Source: CAZVCJ01 sp964625745 (lineage in GTDB: Bacteria > Chloroflexota > Anaerolineae > VGOG01). Taken from it: a stretch of DNA of 30,738 nt. The notes under the pieces were generated by a model that did no database searches, had not been told where the DNA came from, and saw only the letters and a program-made list of their open reading frames with translations. Position 1 is the stretch's first letter; every line of letters starts with the position of its first letter. The DNA is taken from positions 1-30,738 of the forward strand of contig CAZVCJ010000036.1 in NCBI GenBank assembly GCA_964625745.1, in the 5' to 3' direction. Below are positions 28,724 to 30,738 of this stretch, one piece after another. The position numbers and the translations under genes are program-made.

Positions 28724-30076
28724 ATGAATAGGCTATCAATCGTAATCCTGGCCGCCGGCCAGAGCACGCGCATGAAATCAGAGCTGCCGAAGGTGCTACA
28801 CCCTCTGGCTGGCAAACCTATGGTCCAATACTCCGTAGAGACAGCCGCTCAGCTCGCCCCGGCGAAGCCGCTGCTGGTGGTGGGCAACGGCGCAGATCAG
28901 GTGCGCCGAGCTGTGGGCGATCAGGTAATCTACGTTGAGCAGCGGGAACAGTTAGGCACGGGACATGCTCTCCTCCAGGCTCGTCCGCTGTTAGAAGGCC
29001 GAAGTGAGACGGTTGCGGTCTGGTACGCTGATATGCCCCTGCTGTCTGCTGACACCTTGAAGCGATTGACAGAACTTCAGACAGATGGCAAGGGCCCCAT
29101 CACCATGCTCACTGTCGAGGCCGACGATCCTATGGGCTTTGGGCGTATCCTGCGCGGCGAAGCCGGCCAGGTGGTTGGCATCGTGGAGGAGGCGGTAGCT
29201 ACTGAGGCCCAGAAGGCGATCCGTGAGCTCAACTGCGGCGTCTATTGCTTCGACGGCCATTGGCTCTGGCCCCACCTGACTCAGCTTCCCCTCAGCCCCA
29301 AGGGCGAGTATTACCTGACCGATATTGTGGCTATAGCCGTGGCCGAGGGACAGTCAGTGGAAGCACTGAAGATCAGCGATGTTACCGAGGTGTTGGGCAT
29401 CAACGATCGTACGCATCTGGCCCAGGCTGAGGCAGCCATGCGGCAGCGCATAAATGAGAAGTGGATGCTGGAAGGTGTTACCTTGCTTGCCCCGGCCCTG
29501 ACTTTCATAGACGCCACTGTCGAGATCGGTCAAGACACGGTCATTTACCCCAACACCTACCTCGAAGGCGCGACGGCCATTGGCCGCCAGTGCCGTTTGG
29601 GCCCTAACACCATCGTCCGCGACTCTACCATTGGCAACGCATGCGCCATTGAGGCGTCGGTGGTCGAAGGCGCTGTTCTGGAGGATGGCGTGGACGTTGG
29701 GCCCTTTTCCCACCTGCGCAAAGGTGCGCATCTGGCCAAAGGGGTGCACGTGGGCAACTTCGGTGAGGTCAAGAATTCGTACCTGGGCCCCGGCACCAAG
29801 ATGGGGCATTTCAGCTATCTTGGCGATGCCACGGTGGGCCAGGATGTCAACATCGGAGCGGGGACCATCACCTGCAACTACGATGGCCAGCGCAAGCACC
29901 GTACCATCATCGAGGATGGCGCTTTCATCGGCAGCGACACCATGCTGGTGGCCCCCGTGCGGGTGGGAGCCGGGGCGAAGGTCGGTGCCGGCTCGGTAGT
30001 GACTCACGACATCCCTCCGGGCAGCATAGCCTACGGCGTCCCGGCACGGGTGAAGGGCAGAGTGGAGGAGGACTAG
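28724..30076 (+). CDS. glmU: Bifunctional UDP-GlcNAc pyrophosphorylase/glucosamine-1-phosphate N-acetyltransferase
   Basis: A 450-residue protein of standard GlmU length. It acetylates glucosamine-1-phosphate and then joins it to UMP, giving UDP-GlcNAc for peptidoglycan and other glycans. The N-terminal half has LAAGQSTRM (9-17) and PKVLHPLAGKPM, the nucleotidyltransferase loop, with QLGTGHA and YADMPLL. The C-terminal half is a left-handed beta-helix with GHFSYLGDA (catalytic His at 362), NIGAGTITCNYDG and VGAGSVVTHDIPPGS. ATG 28724 is chosen because MNRLSIVILAAG fits the family; a GTG 18 bases upstream has GTGAGGA nearby and cannot be excluded. The cytidine deaminase starts immediately after the stop. 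Confidence 0.95.
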   Translation: MNRLSIVILAAGQSTRMKSELPKVLHPLAGKPMVQYSVETAAQLAPAKPLLVVGNGADQVRRAVGDQVIYVEQREQLGTGHALLQARPLLEGRSETVAVWYADMPLLSADTLKRLTELQTDGKGPITMLTVEADDPMGFGRILRGEAGQVVGIVEEAVATEAQKAIRELNCGVYCFDGHWLWPHLTQLPLSPKGEYYLTDIVAIAVAEGQSVEALKISDVTEVLGINDRTHLAQAEAAMRQRINEKWMLEGVTLLAPALTFIDATVEIGQDTVIYPNTYLEGATAIGRQCRLGPNTIVRDSTIGNACAIEASVVEGAVLEDGVDVGPFSHLRKGAHLAKGVHVGNFGEVKNSYLGPGTKMGHFSYLGDATVGQDVNIGAGTITCNYDGQRKHRTIIEDGAFIGSDTMLVAPVRVGAGAKVGAGSVVTHDIPPGSIAYGVPARVKGRVEED

Positions 30077-30463
30077 ATGGACTACGAGGCTCTGATCGCC
30101 AAGGCGATGGAGGCGCGGGAGAAGGCTCATGCCCCCTATTCAAATTTCGCTGTGGGGGCCGCGCTGCTGGCCAAGTCGGGCCGCGTCTACACGGGTTGCA
30201 ACGTGGAGAACGCTTCTTATGGACTCTCGATCTGCGCTGAGCGGGCGGCTGTCTTCAAAGCCGTCTCCGAAGGTGAGCGCGAATTCGAGGCCATTGCCGT
30301 TGTCACCGAGAAAGGCGTCACCCCCTGTGGTGCCTGCCGCCAGGTGCTGATAGAATTTGGAGAAGACATCCAGGTGATAGTGGCCAATGGGGCTGGTGAA
30401 TATAGAATTTTCGGCCTTCGAGAGTTACTGCCAGAAGCTTTTACTCCCAAACATTTAGAGTGA
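30077..30463 (+). CDS. cdd: Cytidine deaminase
   Basis: 128 residues, the length of the small tetrameric cytidine deaminases. It converts cytidine and deoxycytidine to uridine and deoxyuridine in pyrimidine salvage. NVEN (42-45) binds the nucleoside, C53-A-E55 holds a zinc ligand and the catalytic Glu, and PCGAC (C84, C87) gives the other zinc ligands. ATG 30077 directly follows the TAG of glmU, and GGAGGAGG within the glmU end serves as its ribosome binding site, so translation is coupled. A strong terminator follows nine bases after the stop. Confidence 0.95.
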   Translation: MDYEALIAKAMEAREKAHAPYSNFAVGAALLAKSGRVYTGCNVENASYGLSICAERAAVFKAVSEGEREFEAIAVVTEKGVTPCGACRQVLIEFGEDIQVIVANGAGEYRIFGLRELLPEAFTPKHLE

Positions 30464-30471
30464 GAGACCAG

Positions 30472-30499
30472 GGCCGCTCTTGCCGGGAGCGGTCTTTTT
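30472..30499 (+). terminator. Intrinsic terminator after cdd
   Basis: GGCCGCTC (30472-30479), loop TTGCCGG, GAGCGGTC (30487-30494), then TTTTT. An eight-base stem with one G-U pair and a U-tract. It ends the plus-strand operon. Confidence 0.85.
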
Positions 30500-30524
30500 A
30501 CTTGCGTCTCTACTCACCTGCTCC

Positions 30525-30546
30525 CGCCGGATCGTCAGATCCGGCG
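30525..30546. repeat. Perfect nine-base hairpin in the 3' intergenic region
   Basis: CGCCGGATC, loop GTCA, GATCCGGCG. It lies downstream of the terminator, with no U-tract. Its role is unknown; it may be a dispersed repeat. Confidence 0.6.
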
Positions 30547-30616
30547 GCTGGACAAGCCGAATTCGTCGCTCCGAGCCAGAAGCCCTGAGTCGGAGGCTGG
30601 TTCGGCCCCCCTTGGG

Positions 30617-30636
30617 CCTGGATTTGGCAATCCAGG
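30617..30636. repeat. Second hairpin in the 3' intergenic region
   Basis: CCTGGATT, loop TGGC, AATCCAGG, extendable by one base pair on each side. Together with the hairpin at 30525-30546 it fills the non-coding stretch between the terminator and the next promoter. No gene was found in that stretch. Confidence 0.6.
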
Positions 30637-30657
30637 CTGAGCAAGGCAAGTGGTTAC

Positions 30658-30686
30658 TTGCGTCCTTGCGAAGCCGATGGTATAAT
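30658..30686 (+). promoter_or_regulatory. Sigma70-like promoter reading out of the window
   Basis: TTGCGT (30658-30663), 17-base spacer, TATAAT (30681-30686). The -10 is perfect and the -35 matches 3 of 6. It would drive a gene beginning beyond the right edge; no start codon with a ribosome binding site is visible before 30738. Confidence 0.5.
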
Positions 30687-30738
30687 TATAGCGTTTTGCA
30701 CTTGGGTTTGATACACGTACTACCGCCCCCCTTGCATT

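Overview
The window looks like a chromosomal segment of a GC-rich, uncultured-type bacterium, most likely Chloroflexota (Anaerolineae-like). This is inference. It rests on the large secreted proteins with VCBS, thrombospondin-3 and choice-of-anchor-U-type domains ending in a PVGG-hydrophobic-basic tail, and on the many dispersed palindromic and tandem intergenic repeats. No rRNA, tRNA, CRISPR array, transposase or phage structural cluster was seen. No gene-free stretch exceeds 300 bases.

Layout. Positions 1-20026 are all read on the minus strand and 20245-30463 all on the plus strand, diverging from a compact back-to-back promoter pair at 20068-20131. In transcription order, the minus half holds a DUF4870 membrane protein; RecJ; an antitoxin/PIN-toxin pair; a five-gene cell-surface cluster (4095-16478); and a possible operon of a molybdopterin hydroxylase subunit, a CDP-alcohol phosphatidyltransferase, a lysophospholipid-type acyltransferase and the first 27 codons of a GDT1/TMEM165-type cation transporter (running off the left edge). 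The plus half holds an SCP2 sterol-carrier-like protein; a diacylglycerol-kinase-family lipid kinase; an MtaD-like amidohydrolase; a fusion of a GNAT-like domain to a degenerate HAD phosphatase-like domain; a single-chain type IIG-like restriction-modification enzyme; GlmU; and cytidine deaminase, followed by a good intrinsic terminator.

The most interesting part is the surface cluster. Two tandem modules each pair a secreted fibre-like protein ending in a peptidase-S74 autochaperone domain with a seven-repeat, probably beta-propeller, protein carrying a C-terminal membrane tail. One also carries 14 thrombospondin-3 motifs. Next to them lies a 14-repeat VCBS/FG-GAP protein with the same tail. 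The modules share a 326-bp block, identical by eye, that covers the end of one gene, a terminator, a sigma70-like promoter and the signal peptide of the next. A diverged third copy precedes the VCBS gene.

Other notable signals are a low-GC specificity region inside the restriction-modification gene (about 37-50% GC on hand-counted lines, against 65-67% in the flanks), a short dispersed repeat inserted in frame in three proteins, and a repeat that supplies both the C-terminal tail of one protein and the ribosome binding site of the next.
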